From the NCBI GenBank assembly GCA_025963715.1, contig JAOQAG010000002.1:1-39441 (forward strand): 39,441 nt of DNA. Reading direction: 5' to 3'. A program made the translations under genes and the position numbers. The first letter of the stretch is position 1, and every line of letters begins with the position of its first letter. The notes beneath the pieces are model-generated. The model worked only from the letters and a program-made list of their open reading frames with translations. It ran no database searches and had not been told where the DNA came from. This stretch comes from Bacteroidota bacterium. Lineage in GTDB: Bacteria > Bacteroidota > Bacteroidia > 2-12-FULL-35-15. Below are positions 15,509 to 24,454 of the stretch, in pieces.

Positions 15509-16648
15509 ATGGATAGAGCTGTTTATATTAACCGCATTACAAAATATTTACCCGGAGAGCCTGTTAGTAATGATGAGATGGAGGAATACCTCGGATACGT
15601 TGGTGGAAAAAAGTCCCGTTCAAAATCAATCGTTTTAAGGAATAATAAAATTACTACACGCTACTACTCCCGCGACAAACAAGGCAACAGCACACATACA
15701 AACGCTGAACTTACTGTGGAAGCGATCAAAAAATTATGCACCGGCGGCTTTAAACTGGATGATATTGAGCTGATTACCAGCGGAACTACTTCTCCGGACC
15801 AGATCTTACCGGCACATGGCATTATGGTGCACGGATTGCTAAAATCCCGCCCGATTGAAACCATTACCTTTTCAGGATCTTGCTGCTCGGGCATGAACGC
15901 ACTTAAATATGCCTTCATGTCTGTACAAACAGGCAATTCCAATAACGCGGTAACCACCGGTTCCGAAAAATTATCCACTTGGATGTCGAGCCAGAATTTC
16001 CAGGAAGAAGCAGAAAAATTGCAGGAACTGGAAAAAGACCCGATGCTGGCTTTTGAAAAAGATTTCCTGCGCTGGATGCTTTCCGATGGCGCAGCTGCTG
16101 CATTATTAACCAATACTCCAAATCCTGACGAACTTTCTTTAAAGATCGAATGGATCGAGATCTGTTCCTTTGCAAACGAAGCGGAAGCCTGCATGTACGT
16201 GGGTGCCGATAAAGATGCAGAAGGTAATTTGCACGGCTGGAGTGAATTTACGCCGAAAGAATGGCTTGAAAAATCCATTTTTGCCATGAAACAGGATACC
16301 CGCCTGCTCGATCAGAACATTGCTCAGCTGGGAACAAAAAAATACATTGAATTATTAAAAAAACACACGCTCGATCCGCAAAGCATCGACTGGTTTTTAC
16401 CGCATATCTCTTCCGAGTTTTTCAGAAAAAAAGTAGACGACGAAATGGCGAAGTACGGTGTACAGCTGCCACAGGAAAAATGGTTTGTAAACCTAGCCCA
16501 GGTTGGGAACATTGGCTCCGCTTCTATTTTTATCGCATTGGAAGAATTAATGAACTCAGGCAAACTTAAAAAAGGACAGAAAATTATGCTTTCCGTTCCT
16601 GAAAGCGCCCGTTTTTCTTACGCTAACGCATTATTAACCGTTGTATAA
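15509..16648 (+). CDS. darB: DarB, KAS III-type ketosynthase/cyclase
   Basis: 379 aa condensing enzyme of the FabH type. The C-H-N triad is present: Cys126 in GSCCSGMN (a second Cys precedes it at 125), His299 in LPHISSEFF and Asn334 in QVGNIGSAS. DarB enzymes join two beta-oxoacyl units and cyclise them to a 1,3-cyclohexanedione, which DarA turns into the dialkylresorcinol half of flexirubin. The upstream in-frame TTG codons at 15467 lack support; the ATG at 15509 gives the natural N-terminus MDRAVYINRITKYLPGEPV. The dehydratase gene starts one base after the stop, so they are cotranscribed. Confidence 0.88.
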   Translation: MDRAVYINRITKYLPGEPVSNDEMEEYLGYVGGKKSRSKSIVLRNNKITTRYYSRDKQGNSTHTNAELTVEAIKKLCTGGFKLDDIELITSGTTSPDQILPAHGIMVHGLLKSRPIETITFSGSCCSGMNALKYAFMSVQTGNSNNAVTTGSEKLSTWMSSQNFQEEAEKLQELEKDPMLAFEKDFLRWMLSDGAAAALLTNTPNPDELSLKIEWIEICSFANEAEACMYVGADKDAEGNLHGWSEFTPKEWLEKSIFAMKQDTRLLDQNIAQLGTKKYIELLKKHTLDPQSIDWFLPHISSEFFRKKVDDEMAKYGVQLPQEKWFVNLAQVGNIGSASIFIALEELMNSGKLKKGQKIMLSVPESARFSYANALLTVV

Positions 16649-16649
16649 C

Positions 16650-17108
16650 ATGACCGAAGTACTACAAAAACCATTACTCGAAGGTGCTGAAGTTTCTGCG
16701 CTTATTCCACAGAAACACCCCATCGAAATGGTGGATAAATTGTGGTTCAACGACGATAGAACAACCGTATCGGGATTGTCCGTACTCGAAAGCAATCTCT
16801 TTTGCAAAAACGGTTTTTTCTGCGAGCCGGGCATTATCGAAAACATTGCGCAAACCGCTGCTATCCGCGCAGGTTATATGGCGTACCTGCTGTGTAAAAA
16901 AGGCGAGATCACCGAACCGCCTGTTGGCTACATTGGCGCCATCAAAAAATTAGTGATCCACCAATTGCCGCCGGTCGGGGCCGAATTAAGAACGGAGATC
17001 ACCGTTCAGCAGATCGTTTTTGATGTAACGCTCATCAGCGCAAAATCAACCATGAACGGAGAGCCCGTGGCTGAATGCGAAATGAAGATCTTTTTGAAAA
17101 AAAATTAA
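16650..17108 (+). CDS. Hotdog-fold 3-hydroxyacyl-ACP dehydratase (ApeP-like)
   Basis: 152 aa, single hotdog domain of the FabZ group. The catalytic His lies in IPQKHPIEMVDK and the acidic partner is the Glu in PGIIENIAQTAAIRAGY. It should remove water from 3-hydroxyacyl-ACP to build the conjugated double bonds. In the Xenorhabdus aryl polyene pathway two such proteins (ApeI and ApeP) work as a heterodimer. The second candidate subunit here is at 26657, and this one looks more like the P type. Its ATG comes one base after the darB stop. An ABC transporter gene follows after 19 bases. Confidence 0.82.
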   Translation: MTEVLQKPLLEGAEVSALIPQKHPIEMVDKLWFNDDRTTVSGLSVLESNLFCKNGFFCEPGIIENIAQTAAIRAGYMAYLLCKKGEITEPPVGYIGAIKKLVIHQLPPVGAELRTEITVQQIVFDVTLISAKSTMNGEPVAECEMKIFLKKN

Positions 17109-17127
17109 ATTCCCGTAATTCGCTGTA

Positions 17128-17877
17128 ATGTCTGCTAATGCCGCTATTCACGTTAACCGCTTAGTTAAAACATACAAAGGCGCAGATCATCCTGCTGTTG
17201 ATTCCATTACTTTTGATGTTCCGAAAGGCGCTATTTATGGGCTTCTTGGCCCGAACGGTGCCGGAAAAACCACTACCATTTCCATTCTTTGCGGCTTGCT
17301 CGTCCCTACACAGGGGGACGTTTCCGTTTTGGGATTATCATTAAAAAGTCAGCTGGAAGAAATAAAAAAAAGGATTGGCGTGGTGCCGCAGGACATTGCG
17401 CTCTACCCTACTCTTACTGCATTTGAGAACCTGCAATATATTGGCAACATGTACGGTTTGAAAGGCAAATCCCTGAAAGAAAACATTAACAAACAACTGG
17501 AACATTTCGGTTTAATTGAAAACGCGCACAAATTTGTAGGAAATTTTTCGGGCGGAATGAAACGCCGCATCAACCTGATCGCGGGCATTTTGCACCAACC
17601 GGAGATTTTGTTTTTAGATGAGCCTACTGTTGGCGTGGATGTACAATCGCGTAATGTGATCACCGAATATCTGCATGAGATCAATCGCGCAGGCTGCACC
17701 ATTGTTTACACATCGCATTTGATGGAAGAAGCGGAAAACCTCTGCTCCGAAATTGCGATCATCGATACCGGTACCATCATCGCATCGGGCCAACCGAAAG
17801 CATTGATTGCAGAAAATAACAGCGCCAATCTGGAGCAATTGTTTTTAAAATTAACCGGAAAAAAATTAAGGGATTAG
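17128..17877 (+). CDS. ABC transporter ATP-binding protein
   Basis: 249 aa ABC ATPase of the drug/polysaccharide exporter (ABC-2) type. Walker A GPNGAGKTT (41-49), Q-loop in VPQDIALYP, signature FSGGMKRR, Walker B ILFLDEPTVG and the switch His in YTSHLMEEA are all intact. It pairs with the permease encoded at 18056-19339 to drive export from the cytoplasmic membrane. ABC-2 exporters with this arrangement are common in flexirubin clusters. The substrate could be the resorcinol, the pigment or a lipid precursor; the sequence does not tell. Confidence 0.93.
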   Translation: MSANAAIHVNRLVKTYKGADHPAVDSITFDVPKGAIYGLLGPNGAGKTTTISILCGLLVPTQGDVSVLGLSLKSQLEEIKKRIGVVPQDIALYPTLTAFENLQYIGNMYGLKGKSLKENINKQLEHFGLIENAHKFVGNFSGGMKRRINLIAGILHQPEILFLDEPTVGVDVQSRNVITEYLHEINRAGCTIVYTSHLMEEAENLCSEIAIIDTGTIIASGQPKALIAENNSANLEQLFLKLTGKKLRD

Positions 17878-17990
17878 GATTTAGGATTTGCTGATCAGGG
17901 ATTAAGAAAAATATTAAGGAATTGGGATTTAGGATTAAAATAAAATATTAAAGAATTTATAATTAATATGTTGAATCAATTGTTTTCACT

Positions 17991-18033
17991 GTGCAGGATG
18001 CATTCCCCTCTTGAGAGGGGCCAGGGGTGTGTT
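17991..18033. repeat. Short hairpin repeat CCCCTCTTGAGAGGGG, copy 1
   Basis: The block GTGCAggATGCAtTCCCCTCTTGAGAGGGG and the following ccAGGGGTGTGT recurs at 25315-25360. CCCCTCT and AGAGGGG (18005-18020) form a 7-base hairpin. It lies immediately upstream of the permease and covers an apparent TTG start at 18011. Confidence 0.65.
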
Positions 18034-18055
18034 CTGCGCGCAGCAATATAAACGA

Positions 18056-19339
18056 GTGCTAAGATTACTCTCCACCATACGAAAAGAATTGCTGATCCTG
18101 CTGCGCGACCGCGGCGGACTCGCGATCTTATTCCTGATGCCGATGGCGATGATCACCATCATGGCGCTCATCCAGGATGCACCGTTCCGCGATTACCAGG
18201 AATTAAAGATCCCGCTGTTATTGGTAAACAACGACACCAGCACATTAGGAAGAACCATTGAAAACGGATTAAAAACTTCTAAAATATTTGAAATCACCCA
18301 ACAAAAACAATCCGAAGCAGCAGCAAAAAAACTGGTAAAAGGCGGCGATTACGAGATTGGGATCATCATTCCGGCCAACGCTACGGAATTGCTGAATGCA
18401 AAAGTGAATCAATTTGTATCAAAAAAATTAAGCGCCGCTGGTTTATCCGATTCCGTTCCGGCAACAACAGCAACTGTTACAGGAGATCTTAATCTTGTAA
18501 TCTTTTTTGCGCCGGACACAAAAAAATCCTTCAAAGCTTCTGTATTAAGTACTTTACATCAATTCACATCCAAGCTGGAAACCCAAACCCTGCTGGATTA
18601 TTTCAGTAAAGAGCTTTCTAAAAACGACAATGCCGCACCGGCGCAAACGCAAACTAAAATTGACGACCTGGTTGGTTTCAAAGAGATCAACACCGTGGAA
18701 ACACCGCAGGAAACACTGCAGCTAAATTCGGTGCAGCACAACGTTCCGGCCTGGACCATTTTCGGGATGTTTTTTATCGTGATCTCCATGGCAGGCAGCA
18801 TTATCAAGGAGCGCGACGACGGCAGCTACACCCGCATCCGCACCATGCCGGGTTCCTACGTTACCGTGATGGCGGGTAAGATCAGCGCTTACCTTTTTAT
18901 TTGCCTGATCCAGTGCGTATTGATGTTGCTGGTCGGGATTTACATATTGCCGCTCTTAGGCTTACCCACGCTGGTAATTGGTAACAACATGATCGCTATT
19001 GCAATCGTAGCCATTTCCTGCGGATTAGCAGCAACCGGCTACGGAATTTTGGTCGGGACACTATTCAGTACACACCAGCAATCTTCAACATTCGGTGCAG
19101 TTTCCATTGTAATTTTAGCAGCGCTTGGCGGCATTTGGGTGCCGGTGTATGTAATGCCCGAAAGCATGCGCATGTTGTCCGAGATCTCCCCGCTTTACTG
19201 GGCGCTTAGCGCTTTTCATAAATTATTTATTGGTGGCGGAACAGTTGCCGCTATTTTGCCTTATGTGCTCAAACTCCTGCTCTTCTTTATTTTTACACTA
19301 TCAGGAGCATTTTTGTTCAACAAAACAAAAAAACAATAA
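18056..19339 (+). CDS. ABC-2 type transporter permease
   Basis: About 427 aa. One N-terminal membrane span (LAILFLMPMAMITIMALI) is followed by a large extracytoplasmic domain of about 190 residues, then five spans (from WTIFGMFFIVISMAG to LLLFFIFTLSGAFLF). The RDDGSYTRIRTMPGS segment between them is the typical ABC-2/LinJ-YhhJ motif. The start is uncertain: the open frame begins at a TTG (18011) inside a dispersed repeat. The GTG at 18056 gives the natural start before STIRKELLILLRDRGG. It forms the exporter with the ATPase gene 178 bases upstream. Confidence 0.85.
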   Translation: MLRLLSTIRKELLILLRDRGGLAILFLMPMAMITIMALIQDAPFRDYQELKIPLLLVNNDTSTLGRTIENGLKTSKIFEITQQKQSEAAAKKLVKGGDYEIGIIIPANATELLNAKVNQFVSKKLSAAGLSDSVPATTATVTGDLNLVIFFAPDTKKSFKASVLSTLHQFTSKLETQTLLDYFSKELSKNDNAAPAQTQTKIDDLVGFKEINTVETPQETLQLNSVQHNVPAWTIFGMFFIVISMAGSIIKERDDGSYTRIRTMPGSYVTVMAGKISAYLFICLIQCVLMLLVGIYILPLLGLPTLVIGNNMIAIAIVAISCGLAATGYGILVGTLFSTHQQSSTFGAVSIVILAALGGIWVPVYVMPESMRMLSEISPLYWALSAFHKLFIGGGTVAAILPYVLKLLLFFIFTLSGAFLFNKTKKQ

Positions 19340-19423
19340 TCCTTAAAAACAAAGCATTTTTGTGTTTGTTTATACCAATAAACCGGGTATATTTTGGTAA
19401 TTTAGCAGCCCGGAAAAAAAGCC

Positions 19424-19894
19424 ATGGAAATACACTACAAACAGGAAAAAAAACGCATTCAGCAGCTTAGCTTTCGTACGGAAGTTTCCGTACGCTTCAG
19501 CGAGGTGGATGCGCTGGGTATTGTATGGCACGGGCATTACCTTAAGTTTTTTGAAGACGGGCGCGAAGCATTCGGCAAACATTATAAGCTCGGCTACCTC
19601 GATATTTACGAGCACAAACTGGCTACACCGCTGGTAAACATCAATGTGGATTATAAAAAAACGGTGAAATACGGCGACAGCGTAATTATCGAAACCACCT
19701 ACATTGATTCGCCTGCTGCCAAGATCCTTTTTAAGTATAAAATTTACCGCACCTCGGATATGGAACTCGTTGCAAAAGGCGAATCCACACAAGTGTTCAT
19801 CAACATGGAACACGAATTATTCATCACCATCCCTCCTTTTTTCGAAAAATGGAAAAAGGAAAACGGCCTAGTCCAGAACCCGCAAAAAGGCTGA
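19424..19894 (+). CDS. YbgC/4-hydroxybenzoyl-CoA-type thioesterase
   Basis: 156 aa hotdog thioesterase. The active-site block RFSEVDALGIVWHGHYLKFF holds the catalytic Asp, and GREAFGKHY follows in the usual place. Enzymes of this group cleave aryl- or acyl-CoA/ACP thioesters. In an aryl polyene pathway it may release or edit acyl-ACP intermediates; thioesterases of this type are part of known clusters. Its TGA shares a base with the ATG of the following ketosynthase (TGATG), so the two are coupled. Confidence 0.87.
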   Translation: MEIHYKQEKKRIQQLSFRTEVSVRFSEVDALGIVWHGHYLKFFEDGREAFGKHYKLGYLDIYEHKLATPLVNINVDYKKTVKYGDSVIIETTYIDSPAAKILFKYKIYRTSDMELVAKGESTQVFINMEHELFITIPPFFEKWKKENGLVQNPQKG

Positions 19895-21054
19895 TGAACC
19901 ACAAAACGCATATAATTGCTGATAATATTATTTCACCGCTGGGCTTTACCAGTGCGGAGAATTTTGAGCAGCTCAAACAAATGAAAACCGGTGTTCAGCG
20001 TTTCGAAACAAGCGCGCTTTCCAGCGAACCGGTTTGCACTGCTGCGATCGACTCCGCCCGTTTGAATCGCGAATTTGGCAAATTGAATGTTACTAAGCCT
20101 TACACGCGGTTGGAACAATTGTTCATTTTATCCATCAGCGATGCAGTAAAACAAAACCCGGCGATTGATCTTACCAGTCCGAAAACATTGATCATCCTTT
20201 CCAGTACCAAAGGAAACATCGACCTGCTGCAAAAAGCCGAAGCGGATAAATTCGATAAAAAACGCTTATTCCTCTGGGAAACCGGGAATGTAATTGCGGA
20301 CTATTTTAAAAATTCGAACAAGCCATTGATCATTTCCAATGCCTGTATTTCGGGCGTGCTGGCCATCATCATGGGAAAACGCCTGCTGGAAGGCAGCGAA
20401 TACGATACCATTGTGGTTTCCGGCGCGGATATTTTGACGCACTTTGTAGTGTCGGGTTTTCAATCCTTCAAAGCCGTAAGCAACGAGGTTTGTAAACCTT
20501 ATGACGCTTCCCGCGATGGAATTTCTTTGGGCGAAGCCTGCGGCACGATGGTGCTGACCAACAAACAGCAACAGCAATCCATTATTGTTACCGGCGGCGC
20601 CAGTTCCAACGATGCCAACCACATTTCGGGCCCGTCCCGCAGCGGCGACGGATTGATCCTTTCCATTGAAAAAACGCTGAAAGAAGCCAATGTACACCCA
20701 TCGGAAATTGATTTCATCTCCGGGCACGGTACAGCCACGCTTTACAACGATGAAATGGAAGCACAAGCCATCACTACAACAAAATTACAGGATGTGCCGA
20801 TGAACAGCCTGAAAAGCTATTTCGGGCATACATTGGGCGCAGCGGGCATCATCGAGGCAATCGTGGGAATCCATTCCATGAAAAATAACACACTGATCGG
20901 GACTTATAATTTTAAGGAATTGGGCGTTACACTGCCGATTAATATCATTAAAAATACACAAACAGCAACAATAAACAATTGCCTGAAAACAGCTGCCGGA
21001 TTTGGCGGATGCAATGCAGCTGTACTGTTTCAAAAAAATACGGAAAGCAATTAA
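19894..21054 (+). CDS. Beta-ketoacyl-ACP synthase (KAS II-like), second
   Basis: 386 aa, slightly shorter than FabF. Cys151 in SNACISGVL, His278 in SGHGTA and His312 in YFGHTLGA form an intact triad, so it should be active. The sequence is divergent from the other two. It starts on the last base of the thioesterase gene (which excludes the longer 401-aa reading) and ends one base into the following KS-like half gene. That strict coupling suggests the two proteins are made together, perhaps as a complex. Confidence 0.88.
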   Translation: MNHKTHIIADNIISPLGFTSAENFEQLKQMKTGVQRFETSALSSEPVCTAAIDSARLNREFGKLNVTKPYTRLEQLFILSISDAVKQNPAIDLTSPKTLIILSSTKGNIDLLQKAEADKFDKKRLFLWETGNVIADYFKNSNKPLIISNACISGVLAIIMGKRLLEGSEYDTIVVSGADILTHFVVSGFQSFKAVSNEVCKPYDASRDGISLGEACGTMVLTNKQQQQSIIVTGGASSNDANHISGPSRSGDGLILSIEKTLKEANVHPSEIDFISGHGTATLYNDEMEAQAITTTKLQDVPMNSLKSYFGHTLGAAGIIEAIVGIHSMKNNTLIGTYNFKELGVTLPINIIKNTQTATINNCLKTAAGFGGCNAAVLFQKNTESN

Positions 21055-21683
21055 TGGCAGCTCCCAATTACATAACAGCGTATGCAAAAATTCGCTCCGG
21101 AAAGGTGATCCTGAACGGAGAAACAGGCTATTCTGCAAATGCGGATGAACCGGCTGCTGATTTTGTAAAAGCGGCTTACAAACATTACGAGCTCAATTAT
21201 CCAAAGTTTTACAAAATGGATCAATTGTGCCGTCTGGCTTTTGTTTGCTCGGAATTATTATTGCGTGCCAACAAAGTAACAGCTAATTATGCTACGGAAG
21301 ATATTGCCATCATTGTGGCAAACAATGCAGCTTCACTGGAAATAGATACCGAACATCAATCCACGATTGCTGATGCGGATAATTATTTCCCAAGCCCGGC
21401 CGTGTTTGTTTACACATTACCCAATATCCTGATTGGCGAAATTGCCATCAGAAATAGCATAAAAGGAGAGAATACTTTTTTTATTTTTGATACATTTGAT
21501 CCGCGTTTTATGAATTCGTACATTCATTCGATGCTGAACACAGGCAGGGCAAAATGCTGCATTGCGGGTTGGGTAGATTTTTACGAAAACAAATACGACG
21601 CTTTTTTATACACCGTTGAGCAAACAAACAACGGCTTAGGCATTGCGCACACAGAAGAACAACTAAATAATTTATACAAATAA
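21054..21683 (+). CDS. Ketosynthase N-terminal-half protein lacking the active-site Cys
   Basis: 209 aa. KMDQLCRLAFVCSELLLRAN and SPAVFVYTLPNILIGEIAIRN fit the N-terminal half of the thiolase fold (ketoacyl-synt_2 type). Where active enzymes have ACASG, this one reads FIFDTFDPRF, with no Cys. There is no C-terminal half and so no His pair. It is probably a structural or chain-length partner of one of the neighbouring ketosynthases, as similar short proteins in aryl polyene clusters are thought to be. The start ATG overlaps the upstream stop (TAATG), and the ACP gene begins 11 bases after its end. Confidence 0.75.
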   Translation: MAAPNYITAYAKIRSGKVILNGETGYSANADEPAADFVKAAYKHYELNYPKFYKMDQLCRLAFVCSELLLRANKVTANYATEDIAIIVANNAASLEIDTEHQSTIADADNYFPSPAVFVYTLPNILIGEIAIRNSIKGENTFFIFDTFDPRFMNSYIHSMLNTGRAKCCIAGWVDFYENKYDAFLYTVEQTNNGLGIAHTEEQLNNLYK

Positions 21684-21694
21684 AAAAAACAAAA

Positions 21695-21949
21695 ATGGAC
21701 GAATTAATTGACAAATTAAAAGGCGAAATCATTGAACAGTTAAACCTCGAAGATCTTAAAAAAGAAGACATCGATAACGATGGTCCTTTGTTTGGCGAAG
21801 GATTAGGACTGGATTCGATCGATGCGCTGGAGCTGATCGTGTTGCTGGAAAAAAACTACGGAATTAAAGTGGCAAACCCGGCAGATGGAAAAAAGATCTT
21901 CCAATCGGTTCGCACGATGGCACAATACATCCAGGACAATAAAAAATAG
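21695..21949 (+). CDS. Acyl carrier protein 2
   Basis: 84 aa. The phosphopantetheine site is Ser41 in GLGLDSIDALELIVLLEKNYG (DSI rather than DSL). The sequence differs strongly from ACP 1 at 6060. It is encoded between ketosynthase genes, so it is the likely carrier for this second PKS block. Confidence 0.92.
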   Translation: MDELIDKLKGEIIEQLNLEDLKKEDIDNDGPLFGEGLGLDSIDALELIVLLEKNYGIKVANPADGKKIFQSVRTMAQYIQDNKK

Positions 21950-21969
21950 TTTTTCGCTGGCATTTAATT

Positions 21970-22072
21970 TTATAGTTGTTGTTGTAGGAAAATGTTATTT
22001 TTTAGAATAGTCACAAATAATACTGTCATCCCGGGCTTGACAGCTCAAGAAAGTATTTCTGTTTCCATAAAT
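21970..22072. repeat. Internal-deletion copy of the 1-180 element, inverted
   Basis: Reading plus strand, it matches the reverse complement of 1-175: GTTGTAG.AAAATGTT, then CACAAATAATACTGTCATCCCGGGCTTGAC, then directly AGCTcAAGAAAG and TATTTCTGTTTCCATAAA. The roughly 80 bases between the two GAC triplets of the full copy are missing here, removing most of the inverted repeat. It fills the gap between ACP 2 and the third ketosynthase. Confidence 0.7.
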
Positions 22073-22130
22073 AATATTCTTCTGCAACATAAACATTTTA
22101 TACAAATGCCCTGACTGACAAAACACCCGT

Positions 22131-23339
22131 ATGAGCTCAAAAGTTTACGTTACCGGTATCGGAATAATTTCAGCCATTGGCAACAACGTGGCCGAAACGC
22201 TTGATTCATTTAACAAAATGCATTCGGGCGTAGGCACATTGGAGCACATAATATCGCGCCACCAGGCCGATACACCTGTGGCTGAAGTGAAGGCAAGCAA
22301 TGCGGAGCTGGCTGTAATGGCCGGTTTCCCGAAAGGGCATGAAGATACCCGGACGGCTTTATTGGGAACCATTGCGGCAAAAGAAGCTGTAAAAAGTGCC
22401 GGTATTACCGATATGAAGGAGTTTCGCACCGGCATTATATCTGCCACCAGTGTGGGCGGTATGGGTATGACCGAAAATCTTTGGATGCAATACCTGGATA
22501 CAGAGCAAAGCGGGCCATGGTTAAAATTTATTGAAAGTCACGAGTGCGGCGATAGTACAGAAGCCATCGCAGATTCGCTGGGGATCAGGGATTATTTATC
22601 CACCATCAGCACGGCCTGCTCTTCTTCTGCCAATTCCATTATGTTTGGCGCCCGCATGATCAAGCAGGGCTTGCTCGATCGTGTGGTGGTTGGCGGTGTG
22701 GATTCATTATCAAAATTTACGATCAACGGTTTTAGTACGCTGATGATCTTATCGAAAGAACAATGCAAACCCTTCGATGCAAATCGAAAAGGCCTGAATT
22801 TAGGTGAAGGCGCAGGTTTTATCGTGATCGAATCGGAGAAAGCGGCAAAAGGGAAAACCATTTTTTGCGAGCTTACCGGTTATGGAAATGCAAATGATGC
22901 ATATCATCAAACGGCTTCATCGCCAGATGGTGCAGGCGCTTACCTCGCGATGGAAAAAGCATTTAACATAAGCGGGTTAAAACCTGCAGACATTGATTAC
23001 ATTAACGCACACGGCACCGGAACGGAAATAAATGATCTGTCGGAAGGCACTGCACTGGACCGGATGTTTGATAAAAAAGTACCGATGATCAGCTCTACCA
23101 AAGCATTTACCGGGCATACGCTTGGTGCCTGCGGCGGAATTGAAGCGGTATTTTCGATTTTAGCAATTAAAAATAACATGGTGTACCCGAATTTAAATCT
23201 GGTAACACCCATGCCGGAACTGAGCTTTAAGCCGGTGACGGAATTAAAAAAAGATCAAAAAATTAACAATGTGCTGTCCAATTCCTTTGGATTTGGCGGC
23301 AATACTTCCGCGTTGATTTTTTCGCGCGTGAAGGAATAA
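22131..23339 (+). CDS. Beta-ketoacyl-ACP synthase (FabF/KAS II type), third
   Basis: 402 aa. Cys163 in STACSSSAN, His294 in NAHGTGTEIND and His329 in FTGHTLGACGG give a complete triad, and FGFGGNTS closes the active site. It is a standard elongating ketosynthase. The next gene codes for a ketosynthase-like protein without these residues, so the pair has the layout of a KS/chain-length-factor heterodimer such as ApeO-ApeC. The start is 180 bases after ACP 2 with a repeat between, so a separate promoter is possible, but none is clear. Confidence 0.92.
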   Translation: MSSKVYVTGIGIISAIGNNVAETLDSFNKMHSGVGTLEHIISRHQADTPVAEVKASNAELAVMAGFPKGHEDTRTALLGTIAAKEAVKSAGITDMKEFRTGIISATSVGGMGMTENLWMQYLDTEQSGPWLKFIESHECGDSTEAIADSLGIRDYLSTISTACSSSANSIMFGARMIKQGLLDRVVVGGVDSLSKFTINGFSTLMILSKEQCKPFDANRKGLNLGEGAGFIVIESEKAAKGKTIFCELTGYGNANDAYHQTASSPDGAGAYLAMEKAFNISGLKPADIDYINAHGTGTEINDLSEGTALDRMFDKKVPMISSTKAFTGHTLGACGGIEAVFSILAIKNNMVYPNLNLVTPMPELSFKPVTELKKDQKINNVLSNSFGFGGNTSALIFSRVKE

Positions 23340-23389
23340 AATTTAGGATTTAATTATTAAGGATTTAGGATTTCCCGTTAATCAACAAA

Positions 23390-24454
23390 ATGGAAGCATA
23401 CATCAAAGGTATTGGAATTATTTCTCCTCAAAAAACATTTGACACACCGGATTTTTTATCCGATGTGGTGGAAACTGCTTCCAATTCATTGCGCTGCATC
23501 GAGCCTTCTTACAAGGATTTTTTAAATCCAACACTGGCGCGGAGAATGGGGCGCATTATCAAAATGAGCATCGCCGCTTCCAGCATTTGTTTTAAAGATT
23601 CGGGCGTGCCTATGCCAGATGCGATTATGACCGGAACAGCATTGGGTTGTTTGGAAGACACCGAAAAATTCCTGTTTTCCATCATTGATAACGATGAACA
23701 GTTCCTTACTCCTACTTCATTTGTACAATCCACACACAACACGGTAAGCGGACAAATTGCGCTGCAGCTGAAGTGTATGAATTATAATTTCACCTACGTT
23801 CACAAAGGATTTTCGTTTGAAAGCGCTGTACTGGATGGATTAATGACCATCGCGGAAGGCAACGGCAACAATGTGCTGGTGGGCGGCCACGATGAAATGA
23901 CGGACAAATATTACCGCGTGTGTGACCGCGTCGGTTACTGGAAACAGGAAACCGTTTCCACGATGGAGCTGATCAACAGTAAAACCAGCGGCAGCATTGC
24001 GGGTGAAGGCGCTGCATTTTTTATGCTGAGCAACCATGCCAGCGCTGAAAATTATGCGAAACTGCGTTCCCTGAAATTTATTTACAAACCCGAAAGTCAA
24101 CAGGATGTGGAGAACCGCATCATGGAAATGCTTGCTGAGAAAGGCTTAAAGCCGGAAGATATGGACGCGGTAGTTTACGGCATCAACGGCGATTTACGTT
24201 TCGATGGTGTTTATAATGACCTGAAAGATGGCATGTTTAAAAACAGTACCGCCGTTTATTTTAAACATTTATGCGGCGAATATCAAACCTCCGGCAGCTT
24301 TGCTTTGTGGCTGGCTTCCAACATGCTGAAAAAACAGGAAGTTCCTGCAGCGGTGCTGATCGGAGAAAAAAAGCATACCTCTCTCAAAAATGTATTGATC
24401 TACAATGGTTTTATGGGCGATGACCAATCGGCTTTTTTACTTTCACAATGTTAA
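23390..24454 (+). CDS. Ketosynthase-like chain-length-factor candidate (ApeC-like)
   Basis: 354 aa thiolase-fold protein. The N-terminus (MEAYIKGIGIISPQKTF) and TGTALGCLEDTEKFL, FVQSTHNTVSGQIA match ketosynthases. The nucleophile segment reads VHKGFSFESAVLDG with no Cys, and the HGT motif is replaced by YGINGDLRFDG. Only the last His segment (FKHLCGEYQTSGSF) resembles the active enzymes. It cannot condense by itself. It should pair with an active KS, most simply the one encoded 50 bases upstream, and tune chain length. Its end overlaps the deacetylase gene by 7 bases. Confidence 0.82.
   Translation: MEAYIKGIGIISPQKTFDTPDFLSDVVETASNSLRCIEPSYKDFLNPTLARRMGRIIKMSIAASSICFKDSGVPMPDAIMTGTALGCLEDTEKFLFSIIDNDEQFLTPTSFVQSTHNTVSGQIALQLKCMNYNFTYVHKGFSFESAVLDGLMTIAEGNGNNVLVGGHDEMTDKYYRVCDRVGYWKQETVSTMELINSKTSGSIAGEGAAFFMLSNHASAENYAKLRSLKFIYKPESQQDVENRIMEMLAEKGLKPEDMDAVVYGINGDLRFDGVYNDLKDGMFKNSTAVYFKHLCGEYQTSGSFALWLASNMLKKQEVPAAVLIGEKKHTSLKNVLIYNGFMGDDQSAFLLSQC

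Noticed and set aside
18011-18055. TTG start of the ABC permease inside the hairpin repeat
   Set aside because: The first 15 codons are repeat sequence; the GTG at 18056 gives the normal family N-terminus.
21054-21683. Truncated or frameshifted ketosynthase pseudogene
   Set aside because: Tight coupling on both sides, an intact frame and the known presence of short KS-like proteins in aryl polyene clusters argue for a functional short partner.
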